From the NCBI GenBank assembly GCA_910577845.1, contig CAJTNA010000039.1:1-5000 (forward strand): a stretch of 5,000 bases of DNA, in the 5' to 3' direction. Origin of the DNA: an uncultured Christensenella sp. GTDB lineage: Bacteria > Bacillota > Clostridia > Christensenellales > UBA3700. Each line of letters opens with the position of its first letter. Positions within the stretch are counted from its first letter, which is position 1. Below, piece after piece: positions 1-5,000 of the stretch. The notes below the pieces were generated by a model. It was not told where the DNA came from, searched no databases, and saw nothing but the letters and a program-made list of their open reading frames with translations. The position numbers were made by a program, and so were the translations under genes.

Positions 1-3
1 AAA

Positions 4-43
4 AATATACCATATTTTACCATATTTTCACAGCTTGTTGCAA
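4..43 (-). promoter_or_regulatory. Putative promoter for a gene beyond the left edge
   Basis: On the minus strand, TTGCAA (38-43) is followed after 18 bases by TAAAAT (14-19), preceded by TGG, so the -10 is of the extended TGn type. The same elements, TTGCAA and TATGGTAAAAT, occur in the promoter of the GH110-like gene at 4605-4633, which raises confidence. A 10-bp tandem duplication (ACCATATTTT at 9-18 and 19-28 on the plus strand) creates a second TGG-TATATT box at 4-9, slightly downstream. A perfect 10-bp palindrome, TGTTGCAACA (36-45), covers the -35 and could be a regulator site. The gene it would serve lies outside the window. Confidence 0.4.
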
Positions 44-258
44 CACTTTTTTACTTATTACGATAAAAAAATAATTAATCAAAGCTTTAACGATTAGGTT
101 AATTTGTTAAAATAAAATGTCCAATTAAAGTATCTTGTTAATGTGCTAATATAAAAACAACAAAATTATATGCATAAGCATAATAAAAATTATAGGTATT
201 AGAGATTATAAAAAAAAGAAAAAGCTATCAAAAATCGGGGGTATTTTAGCAAAAATAT
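44..258. other. AT-rich intergenic region, no gene seen
   Basis: This stretch lies between the putative leftward promoter and the end of the kor operon. It is very AT-rich, with stops in all frames and no ribosome-binding-site-preceded ORF. It holds short palindromes such as TATGCATA and AAAGCTTT that are expected by chance at this composition. The only possible functional element is the weak second terminator at 211-250. Confidence 0.6.
211..250 (-). terminator. Possible second, weaker intrinsic terminator
   Basis: On the minus strand, GCTAAAAT (250-243) can pair with ATTT (235-232) and TAGC (227-224) around a CCCCCG-containing loop. The 3' arm carries a four-base bulge (231-228). The hairpin is followed by TTTTT C TTTTTTT (223-211). 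The stem is short and imperfect, so it could be a backup to the stronger terminator at 259-293 or simply fortuitous. Confidence 0.3.
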
Positions 259-293
259 AAAAAAACAATAACATACCGCAAGAGTATGTTATT
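259..293 (-). terminator. Intrinsic terminator of the kor operon
   Basis: On the minus strand a perfect 10-bp stem, AATAACATAC (293-284) with GTATGTTATT (276-267), closes a 7-base loop. After one G it is followed by seven Ts (265-259). It begins about 33 bases past the korC stop codon and marks the end of the operon. The stem is AT-rich but long, and the U-tract is good. Confidence 0.85.
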
Positions 294-325
294 TGTATAA
301 TATCATTATTTAGTTAAATTTATAA

Positions 326-853
326 TTAATCTAAAGCATAACCTAATTCAAAAGCTTTTACATTTGAAGGAATAAACTTTGGTTTTTTTGCAAATATTTT
401 ACTAATTGTGTTTACTGCGTTTTCTTTATCAAGTGAACCGCTATGTTTTACATAAGAACCAAATATTACCAAGTTTGCTGCTTTTGGATTTTGTGCTTCT
501 AAAGCGATTTTGTTTGCATCTACATAAATAACTTTAACATCACTTCTATCAACTTTATCAGTTATTAAAGAACTATTTACAATAATAGTACCACCCGCTC
601 TTACACTATTAACAAATTTATCTAAGCTAGGTTTATTCATAGCAATCAAAGTATCAGGAACTGCGATTATTGGTGATGCAATTGGATTGTCATCTACACA
701 CACACTACAATTTGCAGTACCGCCACGCATTTCTGGTCCATAAGAAGGTAGCCAAGAAACCTCTTTACCCTCATACATTGCTGAATATGCAATAAATTGA
801 CCTAAAGACAAAACACCTTGTCCGCCAAAGCCAGCAATAATAATCTTATCCAT
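326..853 (-). CDS. korC: 2-oxoacid:ferredoxin oxidoreductase, gamma subunit (KorC type)
   Basis: This 175-residue protein is the gamma subunit of a CoA-dependent 2-oxoacid:ferredoxin oxidoreductase. In this enzyme family the gamma domain helps bind CoA and completes the catalytic unit. Visible family marks are the glycine-rich N-terminal GFGGQGV (residues 8-14) and PSYGPEMRGGTA (36-47), the signature of the POR/KOR gamma domain. The length is normal for a free-standing gamma subunit. It has no signal peptide or membrane segment and should be cytoplasmic. The start ATG shares its A with the korB stop (TAATG), and AAAGGAGG lies 7 bases upstream inside the korB tail, so translation is probably coupled. 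It is the last gene before the terminator at 259-293. The family call is firm; the exact 2-oxoacid is not determined by this subunit. Confidence 0.93.
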   Translation of the reverse strand: MDKIIIAGFGGQGVLSLGQFIAYSAMYEGKEVSWLPSYGPEMRGGTANCSVCVDDNPIASPIIAVPDTLIAMNKPSLDKFVNSVRAGGTIIVNSSLITDKVDRSDVKVIYVDANKIALEAQNPKAANLVIFGSYVKHSGSLDKENAVNTISKIFAKKPKFIPSNVKAFELGYALD

Positions 854-1599
854 TATTTTTCCTCCTTTGCAATGTCTTTAAATACGCCAAGAGGATAAAT
901 TTTACACATTTCTTCCTCTACCCATTTCATTGCATCAAGCGGTGATTTACCCCAGTTAGTAGGACAAGAACACAATACCTCAACCAAACTAAAGCCTTTG
1001 CCTTCTGCTTGATTACGGAACGCTTTATCAATAGCTTTTTCCGCTTGTTTGACGTGTTTAACATCGTGCGTTGATACTCTTTCAATATAGCAAGGTCCTT
1101 GTAACTGAGCAAGCATTTCAGACACGTGAATTGGATAACCATTAAGTTCCACACTTCTACCTTGTTGGCAAGTTGTAGCTTTTTGACCAATCATAGTTGT
1201 TGGTGCCATTTGTCCACCTGTCATACCATAAATAGCATTGTTAATAAATATTACAGTGATATTTTCACTTCTTGCAGCTGCGTGAACAATCTCTGCCATA
1301 CCAATACTTGCCAAATCACCATCACCTTGATAAGCAAAAACGATAGCATCCTTATTTGTTCTTTTAATACCAGTTGCTACTGCAGGAGCTCTGCCGTGTG
1401 CAGCCTCTTGCATATCACAATTGAAATAATCATAAGCAAATACCGCACAACCTACTGGTGCTACACCTATAACTTTGTTAGCATTTAGCTTGTCAATACT
1501 ACTAGCAACCAATCTATGTACAATACCGTGAGAACAGCCTGGGCAATAATGTAAAGGCACATCAGTTAACATCTTTGGTTTTTCAAAAACTTTTTTCAT
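853..1599 (-). CDS. korB: 2-oxoacid:ferredoxin oxidoreductase, TPP-binding beta subunit (KorB type)
   Basis: This 248-residue subunit binds thiamine pyrophosphate and one [4Fe-4S] cluster and carries out the decarboxylation step. The TPP/Mg motif is GDG at residues 92-94 with NN at 120-121, followed by YGMTGGQMAPTT (124-135). By comparison with the family, the likely cluster ligands are C19 and C22 (in CPGCSHG), C51 (in APVGCA) and C212 (in CPTNWG); all four are present. The protein lacks the long C-terminal extension of pyruvate-type fused enzymes, as expected for a four-subunit complex. The ATG lies one base after the alpha-subunit stop. An AAAGGAGGG site 8 bases upstream sits within the last alpha codons. 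Its C-terminus overlaps the korC start by one base. Some annotations would call it a generic TPP-dependent 2-oxoacid oxidoreductase subunit; function is secure, substrate is not. Confidence 0.94.
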   Translation of the reverse strand: MKKVFEKPKMLTDVPLHYCPGCSHGIVHRLVASSIDKLNANKVIGVAPVGCAVFAYDYFNCDMQEAAHGRAPAVATGIKRTNKDAIVFAYQGDGDLASIGMAEIVHAAARSENITVIFINNAIYGMTGGQMAPTTMIGQKATTCQQGRSVELNGYPIHVSEMLAQLQGPCYIERVSTHDVKHVKQAEKAIDKAFRNQAEGKGFSLVEVLCSCPTNWGKSPLDAMKWVEEEMCKIYPLGVFKDIAKEEK

Positions 1600-1600
1600 A

Positions 1601-2665
1601 TTACTTGCCCTCCTTTAAAACTTCAGCAACTATATCCTCTGCAGTCATAACATTGCCGCCACATCTGCCATAGAATTTAACAGGTTTCTTGCCGTTAACA
1701 CTCAATTTAACATCTTCAATCATTTGTCCCATTGATAGCTCAACAGAAATAAATTCCTTAACACTATTATAGTTTGCAATTTTCTCATAAATTGCTGTAG
1801 GGAATGGGAACAAAGTAATTGGTCTAATCATACCAACTTTTTTGCCTTGACTACGCAAAATATCAACAGCACTTTTAACAATACGTGCAACAGTACCATA
1901 GGCAGTTAAAATAATCTCTGCATCGTCACACAAGTATTCCTCACACAAAGTTTCCTTTTGTTCAAGCATAGCATATTTTGCAAACAATTTATGATTTATA
2001 GCCTCAAGTTCGTCTGGTTGAATATAAAGTGAGTTAATTACCCTATGTTCTTTACCAAACCTTGTACCATCAGTTGCCCAATCTGGTCTTATATCTTTAG
2101 ACATATCTTTCATAGGTGGCAATACTACTGGCTCCATAATTTGACCTAACATACCATCACCCAAAATCATAACTGGCACACGATACTCAAAAGCTTTATC
2201 AAAAGCATTATACATTAAATCCATACATTCCTGTACGCTATTTGGTCCATAAACTAACATTTTGTAATCACCGTGCCCACCACCTTTGACAGCTTGGAAA
2301 TAGTCACATTGAGCTGGTTGAATACCGCCAAGTCCCGGGCCACTTCTTACCATATTAACAATTACGCAAGGAATTTCAGCACCACAAATGTAACTAATAC
2401 CTTCTTGCTTTAAAGAAATACCAGGTGATGAGCTACTTGTCATTGCTCTAACACCAGTGCCACCCGCACCATATACCATATTAATTGCTGCCACTTCACT
2501 TTCAGATTGAATAAACACACCACCAACCTCTGGCATACGTGCAGACATATACTCAGGTATTTCGTTTTGTGGGGTGATTGGATAGCCAAAAAAGGCTCTA
2601 CAACCGCCACGGATAGCAGCTTCGGCAATTGCTTCATTGCCTTTCATCAAAACTTTATCACTCAT
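1601..2665 (-). CDS. vorB: 2-oxoacid:ferredoxin oxidoreductase, alpha subunit (VorB/KorA)
   Basis: This 354-residue alpha subunit pairs with the TPP-binding beta subunit to form the active site. Family marks are GYPITPQNEIPE (from residue 27), the acidic SESE stretch (54-57), TSSSSPG (76-82) and a conserved loop at 107-121 with R107, GPGLGG and QPAQ. As I recall the family, this pattern is that of proteins named 3-methyl-2-oxobutanoate dehydrogenase subunit VorB, hence a branched-chain 2-oxoacid preference. 2-oxoglutarate enzymes (KorA) are close, so specificity is inference. The chosen start is the ATG at 2665, giving MSDKVLMKGNEA, because it overlaps the ferredoxin stop as ATGA and has GAGGTGGAG just upstream. 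An in-frame upstream start at 2686 would add seven residues, bury that ribosome binding site and extend into the ferredoxin gene. It is cytoplasmic, with no signal peptide. Confidence 0.94.
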   Translation of the reverse strand: MSDKVLMKGNEAIAEAAIRGGCRAFFGYPITPQNEIPEYMSARMPEVGGVFIQSESEVAAINMVYGAGGTGVRAMTSSSSPGISLKQEGISYICGAEIPCVIVNMVRSGPGLGGIQPAQCDYFQAVKGGGHGDYKMLVYGPNSVQECMDLMYNAFDKAFEYRVPVMILGDGMLGQIMEPVVLPPMKDMSKDIRPDWATDGTRFGKEHRVINSLYIQPDELEAINHKLFAKYAMLEQKETLCEEYLCDDAEIILTAYGTVARIVKSAVDILRSQGKKVGMIRPITLFPFPTAIYEKIANYNSVKEFISVELSMGQMIEDVKLSVNGKKPVKFYGRCGGNVMTAEDIVAEVLKEGK

Positions 2666-2868
2666 TTCTCCACCTCTATAACACAATCAGGGCACATAGT
2701 CGCACAAAATGCACAACCAATGCACTTATCCATATCCACAACTTCAGCAACAAAATAGCCTTTGTTATTCATATCGGTAGTGCTAATGCTAATTATTTTC
2801 TTAGGACAAGCTGTTACACATAGCCCACAACTTTTGCATAGTGATTTATTAAACGTAACTTTAGCCAA
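2662..2868 (-). CDS. korD: 2x[4Fe-4S] ferredoxin-type delta subunit of 2-oxoacid oxidoreductase (KorD)
   Basis: This small bacterial-type ferredoxin is the delta subunit, which passes electrons from the TPP/[4Fe-4S] centre of the beta subunit to free ferredoxin. It carries two complete CxxCxxCxxxCP motifs: CKSCGLCVTACP near the N-terminus and CIGCAFCATMCP near the C-terminus. That gives eight cysteine ligands for two [4Fe-4S] clusters. I prefer the TTG start at 2868 (68 residues) over the ATG at 2877 (71 residues). The AAGGAG site at 2878-2883 touches the ATG with no spacer but lies 9 bases before the TTG. The resulting N-terminus, MAKVTFNKSLC, also matches the form I recall for this family. 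It is the first gene of the operon, and its stop overlaps the alpha-subunit start as ATGA. The function is firm because of the downstream genes; the exact start is inferred. Confidence 0.9.
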   Translation of the reverse strand: MAKVTFNKSLCKSCGLCVTACPKKIISISTTDMNNKGYFVAEVVDMDKCIGCAFCATMCPDCVIEVEK

Positions 2869-2877
2869 AACACTCAT

Positions 2878-2883
2878 CTCCTT
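2878..2883 (-). promoter_or_regulatory. Ribosome binding site that decides the korD start
   Basis: AAGGAG on the minus strand directly abuts the ATG at 2877, an unworkable spacing for normal initiation. It sits 9 bases before an in-frame TTG at 2868. This favours TTG as the start codon. Confidence 0.6.
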
Positions 2884-2910
2884 ATATAGTAAAATTTATT
2901 TTATCATTTG

Positions 2911-2931
2911 AAATAGACTATTAGTCTTTTT
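2911..2931. promoter_or_regulatory. Dyad at the predicted kor transcription start
   Basis: AGACTA-T-TAGTCT (2915-2927) is a perfect inverted repeat around one central base. It extends to 2911-2931 with one mismatch. It falls over the predicted +1 region (about 2928) and the first transcribed bases of the kor operon, where a repressor would sit. With A/T runs on its outer sides it could also act as a weak terminator, better on the plus strand, where six Ts follow the TAGTC arm. Its role is unproven. Confidence 0.4.
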
Positions 2932-2934
2932 TAA

Positions 2935-2963
2935 ATTATACACTAATTTTTGCAGTTTGTAAA
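2935..2963 (-). promoter_or_regulatory. Promoter of the korD-vorB-korB-korC operon
   Basis: On the minus strand, TTTACA (2963-2958) and a perfect TATAAT (2940-2935) are separated by exactly 17 bases. This is a near-consensus housekeeping sigma-factor promoter. The predicted start near 2928 leaves a leader of about 60 bases before korD. The -35 lies only 13 bases beyond the stop of the GH110-like gene, with no good terminator between, so some readthrough from that gene is also possible. Confidence 0.75.
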
Positions 2964-2975
2964 TAATATAGCAAG

Positions 2976-4577
2976 CTATTTTTCCAATTTAAGCTTAGAA
3001 TTTACCAATTTTATATCCAAATCACAATCACATATAGTCCGATTTTTGCTGAACACAATATTTTCTGCACATTTAACAATCATTATCTTTCCGTTTTCAG
3101 ATATAAATTCGTTATTCACCACACTTATATTTTTATGCACTGCCCTATCACCAATATTCTCTGGATAAATACTTATCGCATAATCTAAACATTTATTAAA
3201 TATATTATTTTCAATCAAAACGTCTGTGCAAAAACCACTTTCATACCAACTACGTGCATCATCAGAAATATGAATACAAGGCATATAACACTTATTAAAT
3301 TTGCTATTTTTAATAACTACTGGTTTTCTTGTCGTAACTAAAATGCCTCTTGTTGGGTCATTGAATACTTCCAAATTGTCCACTATAAGTGAAGCAGTCC
3401 AAGTAGTATTTTCTACCATTATTCCAGCTTCCACCACACTAATATCCGCAATATCACAGAGTTCCACTTGAATTATTCTTGGATTTAACATTTTACTACT
3501 TTTAACTTTTGCATTACCAACTGGCAATAAGGTTTTTTGATTTATAAAATCTATTTCATCACCTTGGTAAAAACAATTAAAGCCATAAGTTTGAGGGTGG
3601 CAATATTTTAAATTAACTATATTATCTTTCACGCTAACTATCTTAAAATGTATGCCGTGATTATTAATAACATCATCACGAGTACCATCTGCTTTTACAT
3701 TTTTAATATTAATTACACCTTTACAATTAACAAAATGCATAACGTCTGCAAATGACATGGTTGTTCGTCCGTGTTCCTTATTGGGCAAAAAATCGGTATT
3801 GACAATACTTATATCCTCTGTGCGTTGACAAAGCACACCCATTCCGTGCATAAACTTGAACTTGCAATTTTCAATAATAATATTTTTACACTCGTCAATA
3901 AAAAAGCCTGCACCATCACGTCTTACCCAAGCACATTGATAAGTGCAACCTATTTCAAAAACCTTAGAAAAAGTGCTTATTCTTATATTACCATTCGCTA
4001 ATTGTTTGCATTTTTTAGCATTAAATGAATTATGCCCTCTATATGATAAAGCTACAACCCTATGAGTTACTCCATTGTTATCGCATTTTTGAACAACACA
4101 ATTACTTTTATCGTCTGCTAAAAAATACAATCTGCCACAATTAATTTTATATAAAGTGTCTTGATTAATTTTAATTTCTATATAGCCAAAACCCTTATTA
4201 ACTATGGTAAACTCTGCTACTGTTGGATTTAGATAATCAAATGTAAAATTTTTAAATGTAACATTTTTAGACTGAAGCAATGCAAGCTGTACGCATCTAT
4301 TGTTAAAGAGAATAGTATTCCCCATACCATCAATAGTCAAATTGTTCAAACTTTTCATCTTAATAGCAATATTACGCATAGAATTTGGCAATTCTTTCTC
4401 ACTTGCCGTATTAGATATGTACATTTGCTCTCTAATAAAATCTTTATCAAAAATCAAATTATCAATATCCCATTCCAAAGTATCAATGCCTTTAGAATTA
4501 ATTTCCTCAAAAACCTCACAAATTTTTTGCGATAAATTTTTACTTTCCAAGCTAATACCAAATTCTGATAATCTCAT
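2976..4577 (-). CDS. GH110-like alpha-1,3-galactosidase, right-handed parallel beta-helix protein, no signal peptide
   Basis: This 533-residue protein resembles family GH110, whose known members are inverting alpha-1,3-galactosidases acting on blood-group B and related alpha-galactosyl ends. Beta-helix rungs are visible at about residues 105-115, 232-240, 290-298, 452-460, 483-491 and 506-515, in the style NVTFKNFTFDY, NIIIENCKF and DVLIENNIF. Three aspartates (D278 in FAD, D301 and D302 in TRDD) have the same 23/24-residue spacing as the catalytic D321, D344 and D345 I recall for Pseudoalteromonas PdGH110B. HISDDARSWYESG (about 438-450) is another family-like stretch. The N-terminus (MRLSEFGISLES) is not a signal peptide, unlike many exported GH110 enzymes, so an intracellular role is inferred. 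The start is ATG 4577, with a GGGGGCAGAG site upstream; a TTG at 4592 has no ribosome binding site. The stop is TAG. A different alpha-galactoside substrate, or a beta-helix protein of another family, remains possible. Confidence 0.78.
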   Translation of the reverse strand: MRLSEFGISLESKNLSQKICEVFEEINSKGIDTLEWDIDNLIFDKDFIREQMYISNTASEKELPNSMRNIAIKMKSLNNLTIDGMGNTILFNNRCVQLALLQSKNVTFKNFTFDYLNPTVAEFTIVNKGFGYIEIKINQDTLYKINCGRLYFLADDKSNCVVQKCDNNGVTHRVVALSYRGHNSFNAKKCKQLANGNIRISTFSKVFEIGCTYQCAWVRRDGAGFFIDECKNIIIENCKFKFMHGMGVLCQRTEDISIVNTDFLPNKEHGRTTMSFADVMHFVNCKGVINIKNVKADGTRDDVINNHGIHFKIVSVKDNIVNLKYCHPQTYGFNCFYQGDEIDFINQKTLLPVGNAKVKSSKMLNPRIIQVELCDIADISVVEAGIMVENTTWTASLIVDNLEVFNDPTRGILVTTRKPVVIKNSKFNKCYMPCIHISDDARSWYESGFCTDVLIENNIFNKCLDYAISIYPENIGDRAVHKNISVVNNEFISENGKIMIVKCAENIVFSKNRTICDCDLDIKLVNSKLKLEK

Positions 4578-4604
4578 AAACTCTGCCCCCAAAATGTTAT
4601 TTTA

Positions 4605-4633
4605 ATTTTACCATACTTTGCTCAATTTTGCAA
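4605..4633 (-). promoter_or_regulatory. Promoter of the GH110-like gene
   Basis: On the minus strand, TTGCAA (4633-4628) and TAAAAT (4610-4605) are spaced by 17 bases. TGG precedes the -10, making it an extended -10 (TATGGTAAAAT). The predicted start near 4598 leaves a leader of about 20 bases to the ATG at 4577. A 15-bp AT dyad, TATAAAA-T-TTTTATA (4639-4653), lies just upstream of the -35 and could be an UP-like element or a regulator site. Confidence 0.65.
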
Positions 4634-4870
4634 GATGTTATAAAATTTTTATAGCACTATTCCATATTTATTTTTATTTAAAAAAATTAATTGAATCCAA
4701 AAATATAATTATCCTTGATGCACTATTTTAGTTTTTAAATTAGCAAACATTTTTCAAGATTAAACAATCCATATTTATTTTAAATAATAATCATTTGTTT
4801 ATGTATAAATATTACCATAATAAATGAGAGCAAGAATTTGCTAAAAAATTATAGTTTGTTCACTTTTTGA
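4634..4870. other. AT-rich intergenic region, no gene seen
   Basis: This is the spacer between the GH110-like promoter and the 12-bp repeats. No ORF with a ribosome binding site is present on either strand. It contains two copies of the 14-base TCCATATTTATTTT (4661-4674 and 4768-4781) and two of GCACTATT (4654-4661 and 4720-4727). At this base composition they may be chance. I see no structured RNA. Confidence 0.6.
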
Positions 4871-4906
4871 ATTTGACCCAACTTTTGACCAAACATTTGA
4901 CCCAAC
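4871..4906. repeat. Three tandem 12-bp repeats with TTGACC core
   Basis: Three head-to-tail units read ATTTGACCCAAC, TTTTGACCAAAC and ATTTGACCCAAC (4871-4882, 4883-4894, 4895-4906). The first and third are identical, and the identity extends into the following TTTT. The TTGACC core recurs at 4928-4933 and, inverted, at 4943-4948 inside the neighbouring terminator stem. The array sits just downstream of that terminator and about 240 bases upstream of the GH110-like promoter. It could be a regulator-binding array or a small tandem duplication; there are no spacers, so it is not a CRISPR. Confidence 0.75.
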
Positions 4907-4915
4907 TTTTTAAGC

Positions 4916-4952
4916 AAAAAAAAGAAATTGACCTAAAATATAGGTCAATTTC
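4916..4952 (-). terminator. Intrinsic terminator of a gene beyond the right edge
   Basis: On the minus strand a perfect 12-bp stem, GAAATTGACCTA (4952-4941) with TAGGTCAATTTC (4935-4924), closes a 5-base loop. It is followed at once by eight Ts (4923-4916). The orientation means a minus-strand gene lies to the right, ending at or beyond the window edge. It also isolates the GH110-like gene from upstream transcription. Confidence 0.88.
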
Positions 4953-5000
4953 ATACACACCAATGCCAAAAAAAGCATTAAAAATGGCTAAAAACTGCAA

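Noticed and set aside
1126..1488. Plus-strand reading frame of 120 codons inside korB
   Set aside because: It is antisense to a clearly conserved TPP-binding subunit, has low-complexity Cys/Thr/Ser-rich composition and no ribosome binding site. It is a shadow of the real gene.
2666..2686. Seven-residue N-terminal extension of the alpha subunit (MCYRGGE)
   Set aside because: It would start inside the ferredoxin gene without its own ribosome binding site and would translate through the clear GAGGTGGAG site serving the ATG at 2665.
2507..2823. Plus-strand frames across the korD/vorB junction
   Set aside because: They lie antisense to the conserved ferredoxin and alpha-subunit motifs and show no family features or initiation signals.
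4578..4592. TTG start five codons upstream of the GH110-like ATG
   Set aside because: No ribosome binding site precedes it, and the G-rich site that could serve the ATG at 4577 overlaps it.
4795..4846. Plus-strand promoter-like TTGTTT-N17-TAATAA followed by an ATG
   Set aside because: The -10 match is weak and the ATG opens only a 6-codon frame, with no downstream gene on the plus strand.
4871..4906. Short CRISPR-like array
   Set aside because: Units are 12 bp, directly adjacent with no spacers, and no cas gene is present.
4962..4979. Hairpin AATGC/GCATT near the right edge
   Set aside because: The stem is only 5 bp with an A-rich 8-base loop, which is expected by chance. The real terminator is the 12-bp stem at 4924-4952.
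4864..5000. Minus-strand frame open from the right edge to a TGA near 4864
   Set aside because: It runs straight through the strong terminator hairpin and U-tract and the 12-bp repeats, and reads as Phe/Leu/Lys-rich noise. It is unlikely to be the end of the upstream gene.

Overview
The window is AT-rich, with every supported gene on the minus strand. It looks like chromosomal sequence from a low-GC, strictly anaerobic bacterium, most likely an uncultured gut-type Firmicute (Clostridia-like). This rests on the AT-rich composition, strong AAAGGAGG-type ribosome binding sites, U-tract intrinsic terminators, a ferredoxin-dependent 2-oxoacid oxidoreductase and a glycoside hydrolase aimed at alpha-galactosides. 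The species is not identifiable from the sequence alone. TGA is used as a stop and Trp is TGG, so the code looks standard.

Layout, read from right to left in the direction of transcription. At 4916-4952 an intrinsic terminator ends a gene lying beyond the right edge. It is followed by three tandem 12-bp repeats (4871-4906) and about 240 bp of AT-rich intergenic DNA. A clear promoter (4605-4633) then drives a 533-residue parallel beta-helix protein of the GH110 alpha-1,3-galactosidase type (2976-4577), with no signal peptide. Thirteen bases after its stop, a near-consensus promoter (2935-2963) starts a tightly packed four-gene operon. Its genes are a 2x[4Fe-4S] ferredoxin subunit (2662-2868), the alpha subunit VorB/KorA (1601-2665), the TPP-binding beta subunit KorB (853-1599) and the gamma subunit KorC (326-853). 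The operon closes at a strong terminator (259-293), possibly backed by a weaker second one (211-250). At the far left, a promoter resembling the one before the GH110-like gene points out of the window.

Together, the four operon genes encode one complete CoA-acylating 2-oxoacid:ferredoxin oxidoreductase. It splits a 2-oxoacid (branched-chain 2-oxoacid or 2-oxoglutarate) into acyl-CoA and CO2 while reducing ferredoxin, or runs in reverse for biosynthesis. Gene junctions of ATGA, 1 bp and TAATG indicate translational coupling and fixed stoichiometry. The GH110-like gene has its own promoter and no obvious biochemical link to the operon.

I see no mobile element, CRISPR array, tRNA or rRNA, and no convincing new multi-gene system. 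The points most worth a second look are the apparently cytoplasmic GH110-like enzyme, the probable TTG start of the ferredoxin gene, the 12-bp TTGACC repeats, and the small dyad at the start of the kor transcript.
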